A DNA stretch of 64,000 bases, taken from positions 3,641,609 to 3,705,608 of the forward strand of contig VZSR01002395.1 in the NCBI GenBank assembly GCA_013398615.1. The letters are read 5' to 3'. Positions 24,601 through 34,484 of this stretch are shown piece by piece (within the stretch, counting starts at the first letter, position 1; the number at the start of each line of letters is the position of its first letter). A program made the translations under genes and the position numbers. Origin of the DNA: Brachypodius melanocephalos. Lineage: Eukaryota; Chordata; Aves; Passeriformes; Pycnonotidae. Under the pieces are notes generated by a model. That model worked only from the letters and a program-made list of their open reading frames with translations. It did no database searches and was not told where the DNA came from.

Positions 24601-24804
24601 GTGGAAATGCTGGTGAGCCATGATTTTTGGGGTTCCACATGCCATAGGAACACAGGCACCTGTCTTTGCAGGCCAAGGGCTACTTCAGGAGCTGCTTTTG
24701 GAGCTGGGGAGGTGCCCTTGAAATGTCTTATCTAATACTTTGTGTGGCTCTTTCCTGCAATGGGTTCTTGCATCTTGAGGGAAAAGTGCGTGAGTGGAAA
24801 AACA

Positions 24805-24830
24805 TTGGTATTATTAATAATAAATACCAA
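24805..24830. repeat. 26-base near-palindrome, AT-rich
   Basis: TTGGTAT at 24805-24811 is the exact reverse complement of ATACCAA at 24824-24830. The 12-base centre is itself nearly symmetrical (TATTAATAATAA). It could extrude as a cruciform or bind a dimeric factor. Chance is possible at this size. Confidence 0.6.
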
Positions 24831-25229
24831 CGTGGGCTAGCTTAGGGAGACCTCCCCACAGGAATGATGTTCTGCTGCAAGTAATTTTAACCAGTGGGTT
24901 TAGCTGCTCAGCTATTTAATGTATCACACTGGTTTGCTGGCTGGAGGCTGCTGTCTTAGCCCTGTCAACTGTGAGGCCGTGCTAATGGCCCTGATTCTTG
25001 GTGGCTCACCAGAAGTGTGAGAGGAAACAGTGATGCCATAAAGAAGGCATGTCAGGGAGAGCCTGGCAGCTGCAATGTGAAGCTGTAAAATGTGGGCTTC
25101 AGTTTAAATCAGGGTCAGCTTCCCATTGGAGTAATCCAAGTTTTAACCAGGCAGCTAGCCAAGAGCTGGCAGTGATCAGTCAGAGCCATTATGATCTGTG
25201 AGCCCACTTCTGTTGACCCTGCAGGACTC

Positions 25230-25400
25230 CCAACTTGAAAACATTAAAAACTTGACAGAATTTGGTCCTAAAATTATCATTGAGCCCCTCAAAGTTTTAT
25301 CTTCCATAGGCATGTGCATGAGCCAGTCGCTGTCTCTGCAAGCAGATAAGTTTAATTTGGTTTTAGGCTTTGAAGCAATGCTGAGCTTTGTGTAGGAATT
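25230..25400. promoter_or_regulatory. Putative conserved element overlapping opposing short ORFs
   Basis: Plus (65 codons, 25198-25395) and minus (76 codons, 25176-25406) frames overlap here. Neither is recognised. The sequence (CCTAAAATTATCATTGAGCC, GATAAGTTTAATTTGG) is AT-balanced, non-repetitive and unlike its flanks. It may be constrained non-coding DNA, or simply unique sequence. Confidence 0.2.
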
Positions 25401-25406
25401 GGACAA

Positions 25407-28269
25407 AAGGTTGGATCTTTTGAGAAAGTCTCTGCTTTGGGCTCTGTTTCCTAGTCCCAGTCTGACTGTCTCAGTGGTCCTGCAGCCACCTCATTGCTGA
25501 TAAGCAATGCCATTTCATCCTTAATCATTCCAGCTGACAGCAGCGAGGATGACTCACGCACAGCGCTGTTGTTGGAGTGTGAGTTTAGCCTCTGATTGTG
25601 CTGGAAGGAGAGAACAAGCAGGAAAGGTTCCCGAAGAGGCTGCATTGTTCCTGCCAGCTCAGGGCTGCTGGCAGGGGGCTCAGGCACTGACAGTACCGCT
25701 GGGCTCTCTGAAATCTCACTCCTAACATGCCTCAGTAGGGGGTGAAAGGGTAAAAAAAAAAAAACAAGGGACACAATCCAGGTTTGGCTTTGTGCCGTGC
25801 TCAAACTTCTCCATGGTTCCTCCTTCTCCAGGAAAGAGTCGCTCTGCAGGTGAGGCGTGAAATACATCCACTGAAGAAATTGAAAGAGACTGCCTCAGCA
25901 GGGGAGGGATTCGAATTCTGTCAGGTTTGGGGGGGAGGTTTCCAGCCTTCCTTGGATGCAGATTTCCCAGGGGTGATGCTTTTCGTCCTGCATGTGATTT
26001 TTTGCTTTTGGCAAGCTGCCCTTTGGCGCTGCGTGTTGCTTGAGATGAAAGGCTGGAGAGAAGCATGTTCTTAACACTTAGGAAACCAGCTGTGTTGTCA
26101 GATTCACCTTGAAATACCGATGAACAGCTTTGCAGGGGCCAACCCTTGTGTTACCCTGCCTTGTCCGGGCTGCTGCCTTGCCTGTGATCCATAGATGTGA
26201 GGAAGACCACGGCCTTCCTTTCTGGTGGAGACAGCAGCAGGAGAGATGAGTTGATTGAGGACACAAAGAAGGAATGGTTTGGTTCTAGCCTCTGTTTGTG
26301 GAAGTCTGGCTCAGCCTTTGGGCTTGCACCCCGTGCTGATGTCCCCTCTGTGATGTGCCAGTCCTACCTGGGCTGTCCCTGAGCAACACCATTTCTCCTG
26401 GTTCCCTCCTGGAGAACTGTCACATTCACCTGTCGGTGTCAACTGATGGGACCTTCCTTTGTTAGGATTTGCTTTCCTCTGATAGCGTTGAGACACGGGA
26501 GCTTCACCTTGGGGAGATGCTTTCAAGTGGATGGGATTAATAATTTCTAGGTGGATGGGAACAGCTGAAGAAACATCACTTGGGAATGTGTGCAGGCCAG
26601 GGACTGAGAACATCCTTGGCCTGGCATTAAAGTCAACATTTCTGGCTGTGTACAGCAAAGTGATGATGGGTTGTTATTACAAGTATCTGCGGTGCAAGGG
26701 AGACCCTTCTGCTGGAGAAGGTCTCTCTGTAGCAGGGCTGTGTGATTCTGATGGTGCCTGGTGTGATCCATACAGTCAGTCTGAGGTCAGTGCTCTGATT
26801 TATAACCCTGACAGTGCTATGGTACCTCCACTGCAGTGTCAGGGACCTCACCTCCCCTTCTCTGATGCCTTGCTTGCTTTGCTCTGGTAAATTTTAAGAG
26901 CAGCTCCTGTAGATTTGTGTTAAGGTCAGATGCTTCCTCTTCTTCCTCTTCCTCCTTCCTTCCAATATGCCTGAGCAGTGTGCATCTGACAGGTTGATGT
27001 GCTGCAGGAAGATCTGTCTGTTCCCTGTAGGACATCACAATCCTTTTTCCTCTTTTCTTCTATCAACCGGTCAAGGTTTGTGGCAGGGGAATGCTCTGAC
27101 TGCTGGACCATGTTGGTGTTTGAGCATCACTGGGCCATGCACGAGTTGCAGGTGGGAGGGTGCCCCAGGTGCTTGATGCCTTCGTTTTCCCTGCTTGTCC
27201 AACTGTGGAATCTCAGGAGGATGCAATGGGGGCTTGCTCCCTTTCCTCATCTGTATTCCCTCACTTGAAAGTAGATGCTCCAGCACAGGATTTGGTGTCA
27301 GTGCTGGCATGGCTCATGATGCTGCACGTGGTAGCAATTCCAAACTGTTCCAGCCCTGCAGCATCTCCCTTCTTTTTCCCTTCCTTGCCCTCCTTGGGCT
27401 GCCCAAGTCTGCACAGGGCCATGGCCATTCACCCTGTGAACAACTCTGAGTCTGGACTGCTCTTTTTTGGCAGAACAACAATCTCTGCTTAGGTCAGCTG
27501 TAAATTTAATCGAGCGGCACAAAGGATTTAGTGCACCTTGCAGATAAAAATTGCCTTGGGCTGGACAAAAGAAACACACATGCCATTCCCTTTCTCTCTT
27601 CCTGTGATGGCTTAGGCTGTGCTTGTTCTTCTTCCCTTTTGTCTCTCACTCCATGACATACAACGCAGATGTTATTTGCATCTTGGTGTGTCTCAAAACA
27701 CTATGAGGCTTCTTACCTAGCAATGATGAATTCAGTGTATGCAGCATAGAACTGTGATTTCCCTCAGGGTCCTTTGTAGTAATAATTTCTGTAAATAAAG
27801 GCTGAAATCAGGATCTCTGTTGGAATAGATTTTGTTTGTGCAAGGGCTGGTAGCTGTGTCCCCCTGATGCTGCCCTGTATTAGGATTGCAGACTTTATGA
27901 CAGCTTTGTGTGTAGGGTGGGAAGGGTGGGCTGGCACAGAACACCCTTGAAGGGAGGGAGAGGCATAGGGCTCACCCTTGGGAAGTGTTGGGTATTTGTA
28001 GGCCAGAAACACAGTGCTGATGGGCACCTCCACTGTCTCTTGAACTGCTGGATCTCGCCAGACTGGTTTGTATCTCTGACAGGGGCTGGCTTTCTGCAAA
28101 GACCCCGTGGCCAAGGTAAAGTCTCCATCCTGCGTAAAGTGCCAAAGCCTGCGAGTCTTGGAGGAGAAGGAAAAGCCAGAGAGGTCTGAGGAGGCTGCAG
28201 CAGCTCTTGCTGCTGCTGTGAGTGCATTAATCTGTGTGGAGAAAAGCTGCAACCTCTTCATTTGTCTCT
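25407..28269. other. Non-coding interval with simple tracts
   Basis: It contains a 13-base A run at 25752-25764 and a 32-base pure pyrimidine tract at 26932-26963 (CTTCCTCTTCTTCC type), which gives a run of Glu codons in the minus frame. A 200-codon minus frame (27764-28366) overlaps a 110-codon minus frame in another register and has no known domain. No transposon was recognised. Confidence 0.5.
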
Positions 28270-28395
28270 GGACTCGCAGAACTCGCGATCCCGTGAGCCG
28301 GTGACTGCGGTGACCCGCATCCCGGGGCAGCTGCCTTTCCCAGCAGCTCACCTCTATAAAACACACACCATTGCTGAGAGAGCAATCTGTCAGCC
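28270..28395 (+). promoter_or_regulatory. Candidate TATA promoter with a small upstream CpG cluster
   Basis: About eight CpGs fall in 28270-28330 (ACTCGCAGAACTCGCGATCC, GTGAGCCGGTGACTGCGG, CCCGCATCCCGGGG). A TATAAAA box follows at 28355-28361, which would place a start site near 28385-28392. A consensus splice donor (GAG|GTGAGT, donor at 28454) follows about 65 bases later, giving a compact promoter plus first-exon arrangement. No downstream exon is identified. Each part can occur by chance, so this is a prediction only. Confidence 0.25.
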
Positions 28396-29099
28396 CCCTT
28401 GAAGGAAGGGTGCAAGAAAACAGTGCTTTTAATTATGCCTGCTTGGGAGAGAGGTGAGTGAGGAGCGTGTGCCATCGCAAGCCTTGGGGGCTGTAAGATT
28501 TTCTTCTCACCTGTTCTATCAGTAAGAAGCACGGGGTGGTAGCACATGTACATTTACACATTCACTCTGCTACCCCTGCTGGGTGCAGTAACTCTTCCTG
28601 TGCTGGTGAAGGGATGCTGATGGAAACTTCTCTTCAGTGGGAGGGCTGGTGGCTGTGCTGGAAGTGATGGGGACCTTTGTTCCTGGGCTGCTGCAGCATT
28701 GCAGAGCATCATCATTGCAGGATCCTGAGCAGCTGTGGGTGAATGCAGCACACTTTGGACATACCCACCTAGACACGTTGGTAAATCAGTATTTCTATTC
28801 TTGTGCTGGCTGTATTTCATCCTGAATTGGTCCTGTACCCAGGTTAGGCAGGCTCAGTCCCACCTAGTGATGTGAAGCTGAACTGTAGCTCTACCACACT
28901 ATGAAGGTGAGAGGCTTTTCCTCAGGCAATAATGGCAAAGGATGTGTGCCAGGTTGGGTGTCAGCAGCAGAGAGTTGTGCTGTTCTCAAAAATAACCAGG
29001 TGCCAGAATTGTTTGTCACGTGAAAAAAGTGTGCTGGCAGTTCATCCCTCCCTGGCATCACCTGGAGGGCTCGAGTGAGCTCTAACAAAGCCTGCACAC

Positions 29100-29480
29100 C
29101 ATTCACAGTGTAATTAGCACCACAAGTCTTGCTAATTGCTGAGGGTTTGTTTTTTTTTTTTTTTCCTCTTCCCCCTCCCTTTTTCCAGCACCAAATTTCT
29201 CTAGTTATCTTGGGTTAACATCATGGTAGATAGTGTGCTAAGCCTGGATGCTCCTTCTGAGGGCTGGTGTCAGGAATAATTACTGCCATAGTAAGCTGAT
29301 CAGCCCTTCCTTATTAGCTGCTGTTGTTGTTACTCGACATTGATTAGTAATTTGTAGCTGCCAGTGCTTTCCTCTGCCCTCAAAGCCGAGGGTTTGCTGG
29401 TGCTGCCCCGCTGTTCTGCCGAGGACAAATGGATATTTTCCCCCTCTGCCACCCACCTTGGAGCTTGCCTGTCACGAGTG
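29100..29480. promoter_or_regulatory. Putative conserved element with an internal T tract
   Basis: GTGTAATTAGCACCAC and CTTGCTAATTGCTGAGGG precede a 15-base T run (29150-29164). Afterwards come GGAATAATTACTGCCATAG, TACTCGACATTGATTAGTAA and CAAAGCCGAGGGTTTG, then ACAAATGGATATTTTCC. Repeated TAATTA/GCTAATT cores and lack of repeat identity suggest a regulatory element interrupted by a simple-sequence expansion. Confidence 0.28.
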
Positions 29481-30379
29481 TGTTTTTTAAATTTCCAGCT
29501 CATGGCTGGGAGAGCAGCAGCAGCCCTGTCTGAATGCTGACTTTGCAGCTGAAAACTGCTGAGGGTCCGTCCCAGCCGGCTGCACTGGTGGAAAATCTTG
29601 TGGTGAGTGACTCAGTGGTGGGACAATGTTTGTAATTTCAGGCTGAGAGCTTCACAGTGATGCCCTCAAGTCCTGCATCATCCTGCTGGTTGGAGAGGTC
29701 AGTGGAGATGCCACCATAAATATCAAATGGCTCTAGAGAGATCTGTGATGTTTGTAGGTGGCTGCTCACACGTGTTCATGTCTGAGCTGGTGAGCAGCAG
29801 TGAAGGCAGGTTTTGGAGGGGAATGAAGAGGAAATACACCTGTAGCCTCTATCCTGTTGTGAGATGTTCAGTTTGCTTTGAAGTAAGGCCACTTAGCAAC
29901 TTGAAACTGCAAATACTGGGAGAAGGGGAGCTGCCTAACCAAGGCCTGGGGTCAGGGGTCCTTGCTCACAGTGCTGACTCCCTCTGTGGCTGGGTCTGTC
30001 TCTCATGTCTTTCAGCTGTTCCTGTATAGCTCTGAGAGCCACGTGCCATCACTTGTTTGTCTGACCTGCTGGTCTGTGGACCAGCTGTGCCTGTCAAAGC
30101 AGGGTCACAGAGCAGAAGGCAAGCTGGCAAGCCTGTGCTGGGATGGAGAGGGAAGTTTGGGGAAAGGAACAAAGGAATGCAAGTACCTTTTGTGCGACCT
30201 GTGTCTTTCGTGTCAGCGTGCTGCTGGCTCACATTTTGTCTCAGGACCTCAGCAGCGAATCTTTTGAGTATTTTGGCTCGTCCAACAGAGTGACATCCCA
30301 GGAGATGCTCTCCCATCAGACACCTGCATGCAAACAGTGATCTACCCGTGGACGGGACATGGAGGAAGCCTTGGGCTGG

Positions 30380-30680
30380 CATGGAGCGGAGCAGTGTCCC
30401 CATCCCTCCCTGCCAGCGTGTGCCATCGCTGTCCGTCTGACACGGCAGGTATAAATCATGCATGGGCAGCAGAGACGGCGAGGAACGCGCCTCCTCTCAC
30501 CCCTACTCCGCCTAGCATCCCTGTGATGCCAGGAGGGTGGCAGGGGGCAAAGCCTGATGTCACTTCTTGGCGCTCTCAGAAGACATTATTCAAAGAGACG
30601 CTGACCTCTCCTGGCACGCAGAGCGCTGCCGGGGACCTCCAGCCCCGCGTCTGCGGCAAATCAAATGATGTGCTTGTGAG
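30380..30680 (+). promoter_or_regulatory. CpG cluster with TATA-like motif, candidate promoter or enhancer
   Basis: CpG is enriched (GGAGCGGAGC, GCCATCGCTGTCCGTCTGAC, GAGACGGCGAGGAACGCGCC, CTGCCGGGGACC, CCCCGCGTCTGCGGC). A TATAAAT lies at 30450-30456, about 20 bases before GACGGCGAGG. It lies about 650 bases upstream of the exon-like pair at 31121-31558 on the same strand, which makes it a possible promoter for that pair, but no clear first-exon donor joins them. Confidence 0.25.
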
Positions 30681-31120
30681 AGGGGAGGGCTGGCACTCAC
30701 ACATCCATCACCAGCCTGCTGACCGTGGAGGAGAGCAAGGGAGCTGCCAAGGAGCCTCCCCTCCATCAGTCCTCGGAGGCGCCGGTAGCTCAAATCCTGG
30801 GGTGTCTTCTTACTCATCCATTAGTGGGCACTAACCACAGCTCCCTGTGCAAGCACCTGAATGGCTGCCTCATCTGGACAAGCCCTAATTAAGACTGAGG
30901 GGTGGTTTCTTTTCAAAACCTGCGCTCAAGTGTGTTTTTTCTAGTTTCTCACCTTCCCCAGATGAGATTTCCAGGGCTCAGGCTAGGTGATTTTTCTTTT
31001 CTTTAGTAGTTCCAGTGATTCACCAGTTTAAAAACGTGAGAGGACTGCAGGACACCCGATCAGGCTTCCTTTCTGATCACACATTCAGGGGATTTTATTA
31101 TCTTTTCTTTTCCTCTCCAG

Positions 31121-31241
31121 AGAGCTCAAGCTCTGAGGTAGCTCAGGTAGAAACCTGCAAACCACAGAAATTAATCTTTGCTGACAAAAGCTTTCTGACT
31201 AAGCACTGGTCTGGGTTTGAGGATGTGCTTGATGCTCTCAG
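31121..31241 (+). other. Exon-like segment A (predicted, 121 bases)
   Basis: It is bounded by a good acceptor (pyrimidine tract 31100-31118 ending CCTCTCCAG, with a TCTGATC branch-like site about 45 bases upstream) and a donor CTCAG|GTGAGA. One frame is open throughout and includes EVAQVETCKPQKLIFADKSF and LTKHWSGFEDVLDAL. I recognise no family. Splice-like bracketing by chance is common, so this is a candidate for RNA evidence only. Confidence 0.2.
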
Positions 31242-31438
31242 GTGAGATTGCAAAGGTGGCAGGAGCTCTGGTCTGTCCCACCACTGTGGCATGGATCACA
31301 ATAGGGTATGCACTCACTGTGGGGCAGAGTTAGGGGGTTCAGGCCACTCTGTATGTGGCAGTGACTGTGTGGTGCCATTGCTGGGCATCTTGGAGGGTGA
31401 GACCAGCGAAGTGCTAGAGATCTGCATCTGTCTTGCAG

Positions 31439-31558
31439 GCTGCTCTGTAGGGCTGAGAGGTTTCTTCAGCTTGGAGGCTTCAGCTCCTGTTCTTCACTGG
31501 TACAATCCAGTCTATGCTAGTGACTTCAATGGGCCACCCTTAGTTCACCTAATATGAG
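31439..31558 (+). other. Exon-like segment B (predicted, 120 bases)
   Basis: The acceptor CATCTGTCTTGCAG|G and donor ATGAG|GTAAGC are both close to consensus. Joining it to segment A (implied 197-base intron) keeps the A frame open for about 25 more codons before an in-frame TAG. That stop lies just before a GTGACTTCAATGGG motif resembling an ancient amniote repeat. The early stop makes a long-non-coding RNA or a chance pattern likelier than a protein gene. Confidence 0.18.
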
Positions 31559-32114
31559 GTAAGCTAATTTTACCTGAACTCAGCTGAATTCTCTGCCTCA
31601 TCCTTTCCCCTGTGGTCTACCCAGCTTCTTGTCCAGCTTGCCCCTGCTGTGGTGGCCACTGTCTCAGCTGGGCCTTGGCTGCTGGTTCATGTATCACTGG
31701 AAAATGTAGAGGCTGCCATGCTTCCCCCCCTTCATTGTGCTTTGGGATAGGGGTGGTTTCTGCAGCACTGAACGCACCAGTGGAGGACACTGCAGGCAAC
31801 CCTGCAAGTGTCCCATGTGTTCATTGCCTGAATTGTGTTCCTCTGTGGAGATCCTGCCTCCCTCTGCTGATGAGCAGGAGCTGGTGATGTGCCACTCTGG
31901 TCTTGTGTGATAACACCAGCAGCATGTCAGAGGCTGTTGACTCCGAGGGCAGCGTGGGCCAAAAAATGCTGTGGAGAATGTGTCTGCTGTGGAGTATGGG
32001 CCTGATTTGAAGTGGTGTCTGCTGGGATCTGAGCCTGCCTTTACAGAGGGCTTTGGGTGGTTGGCACTTTCTTGTGTGCAGAAAGGGTTTGAGGTGCTCG
32101 GCTGAGCCAGGTGC
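31559..32114. other. Non-coding interval
   Basis: A further acceptor-like signal ends at 31624 (GTGGTCTACCCAG), but the implied intron from 31559 would be only 66 bases. Opposing frames of 91 (plus) and 103 (minus) codons are unrecognised. Nothing else was identified. Confidence 0.5.
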
Positions 32115-32206
32115 TTTCACACCTGTTTCCATTTCACACCTATTTCCATTTCACACCTCTTTCCATTTCACACCTGTTTCCATTTCACACCTATTTCCAT
32201 TCCACA
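32115..32206 (+). repeat. 17-base minisatellite, about 5 copies
   Basis: The unit TTTCACACCTNTTTCCA repeats head-to-tail with the variable base G, A, C, G, A in successive copies, and the array ends at TTCCATTCCAC. The variants alternate, suggesting unequal duplication of a two-unit (G/A) block. The array is translated in one chance frame as a repeating Phe/His/Pro-rich pattern. Confidence 0.95.
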
Positions 32207-33506
32207 GGCACTGCAGTGATGCTGCATTGGTGTCCCTCCACAGGACAGTTCAGCCCCCTCAGGATGGTCTTCCCAAGGGTGTAAAGAAGCTTCCTCAGCT
32301 CACGTCTCTCCAACTGTTGAGGGCAAGACAAGCTTTCAAACACCCCAAAGCCGAAGGAACAATTGTTACCCAAGCTCTGGCCAAATTCTCCTAAGGAGAA
32401 AAGAAAGACCCAAGTGTTGCAACATCCCTTAAAGCTCTCTGAGCAACAACGACTGAAATCTCCTGGAATCTGGCCCATGCTGCGCTCCCAAACCTTAGGT
32501 TCCCTGTCCATTCTGACAGCTCTCTTCCACACAGGTGCCTGGGGAGTATGGAAATTGCTCCCAGGTATTCCCAAGCCCTTTCCCAGGCAAGGCCATGGGC
32601 CTGTAGATGGCAGTGTTTCTGTTCAAGAGCCCACCAGCTGCTTCCCAGGAGAGCTCCATGGATCCCTTTCGTGCCAGGCTTTGGAGAAGCTCCGAGATTA
32701 ACGCTGGCCTGAGGTGGATAGCTTAGCACCCCGCTGCCTCTTATCGCTTCCTCAGTGAAAGTGGCTTGAATTTTGTGACCTTAGGGGCCCAGCGGCTTTA
32801 GCCAGGCTGGACAGTAGGTTCTGGCTGTCCTTCCCTGCCACGGGATGAAATTGGCTCAGGATGGATTGCTCGGACCATTACCTGTTGGTCAGGGAGGTAG
32901 AAGGGATTTTGGAGGTGGTGGGTGTCCTTTGCTGTGACAAAGCTCAGCGAATTTTCTGTGTGTGCTTGGGGATGCAGACAGGGGGGCTGCTCTTCCCAAT
33001 GTGTGTGGGACTAGGGCCTTGTCTTTGGCTGGAGGAGAGCTGGGAGCTTAGGGAAGGAAAATGGTGCTGGAGAGAGGGCTGTAATTGCTGCTGCACACTT
33101 GGAGCTGTCACTTGCTGTCACCTCCTCCCTGCACCTGGCTCTGCTCACTGCCTGAGTGATGGGGATCCTGGGCTCAGTACCCTCCTCCTTTCCCAGGGCT
33201 TCTGCTGTGATGCTGGATGGAGACCACACCTAAGAGGCTGTGCCCGTGTTCATCTTCTTTCCTGGATGCCAACATGACAGGTGCTTTCTTTGTCCATACA
33301 AGTGTCAAGGGAGAGAGATGGAGGGAGCCTGAAGGCTGCTGTCCCTCCCTGGCTGCACTTGACAGCTTTGCTTCAAGCTTGGGGCCAATCTCACTTGGCT
33401 TCTGACCATGTTTTATCATGGACTCAACCCCTTTGGGGTCAAGAAGAGGAGAGGAAGACTCAGAAAGCCAGGGATGTGCTCCTGCCCCTGGGAGCTGTGA
33501 AATGCA
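32207..33506. other. Non-coding interval up to the assembly gap
   Basis: Frames of 112-138 codons on both strands overlap one another and are unrecognised. Composition is G+C-rich with few CpGs. No repeat was seen immediately before the gap, so the cause of the break is not visible on this side. Confidence 0.5.
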
Positions 33507-33606
33507 NNNNNNNNNNNNNNNNNNNNNNNNNNNNNNNNNNNNNNNNNNNNNNNNNNNNNNNNNNNNNNNNNNNNNNNNNNNNNNNNNNNNNNNNNNNNNN
33601 NNNNNN
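33507..33606. other. Assembly gap of exactly 100 N
   Basis: A run of exactly 100 Ns is commonly used as a placeholder for a gap of unknown length. Flanks are unique-looking (AAATGCA on the left, TGGAAGGGGTAC on the right). Frames that appear to read across it are meaningless. Missing sequence may include G+C-rich or repetitive DNA. Confidence 0.99.
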
Positions 33607-34019
33607 TGGAAGGGGTACTGGATTTCAGGGGCTGCAGGAGATGCCAATCGTTTCCCAGCTCTGCCACAGCAGAGGAGAAATCATTCCTACTTCCCTGTGC
33701 ATCATTTCCCTCTGCATAGAAGAGACGGTGATCCTTTCCTTGCCTCCTTGAGTTGATGCCAAAGGAGAGAGACAGGTTCCTCCTTGTTTTTCTCCCAGCA
33801 TAAATGATAGTCTCTTTGGGGTTGGTGTGGTCATGCCTGGGCTTTCCAATCCCCCAGGAAACCTTGGGCCCTGCCTTTGCAGGAGTGTGGCAGCAGAGAT
33901 GAGCTGCCTGGCTGTCCCTCAGCCTCTCAAGGCCATGAGACAGCTCACTCCCAGCCTGTGCAGGAGCTTTTTCTGCCAGTCCTGCACCTGCAGCCTGGGA
34001 AAATGGCTCCAGTCATGCT

Positions 34020-34480
34020 GCAGCAGGCGTGGACAATTGATTATAAGTGGTCATAGATTACCTGGAGCAATGCTATTAAATTTAATACACTTCTCCACCG
34101 GCTCTTGGGGCTCAGCCTTGGGTTGTGTAAGTGACATCTTGTTGCAAAGCATTTTGGGTTCATTGCAAGGGGCGGGAGGCAAAGAGATTCGACTGCAAAA
34201 AGAGGGAGAAGAAGATGAGTTTCTGTTGAGATTTATTTCCTGCCCTATAATTGCCCAGAAAAGCTGTGTAAACCTTCTCTGTTTGTGGAACAAATACTGC
34301 AAGAGTTACTGCTCTGACCTTTTTTTTTCTTTTCCACTGGACAATTGTCTGTGCCCTTGCTATTCTGAAGCCTTGATATGCTGCTGGCAGATTTATGCCA
34401 TGTTGAAACCCACTTCTTATTGCCTCAGAGTTGATTGGAAGGAAGGAAACTTGCTTGCTGAAAAAAAAACCAACCTCTAC
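34020..34480. promoter_or_regulatory. Putative conserved non-coding element
   Basis: GACAATTGATTATAAGTGG, ATGCTATTAAATTTAATAC, CTTGTTGCAAAGC, GAGATTCGACTGCAAAAAG and CCTATAATTGCCCAG occur in a repeat-free block, continuing to a T-rich stretch at 34320. The plus-strand 227-codon frame that spans it (33827-34510) is Cys/Leu-rich with no known motif. I favour non-coding constraint over coding. Confidence 0.25.
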
Positions 34481-34484
34481 CATG

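Noticed and set aside
33174..33756. Frames containing long runs of unknown residues
   Set aside because: They cross the 100-N gap and are artefacts.
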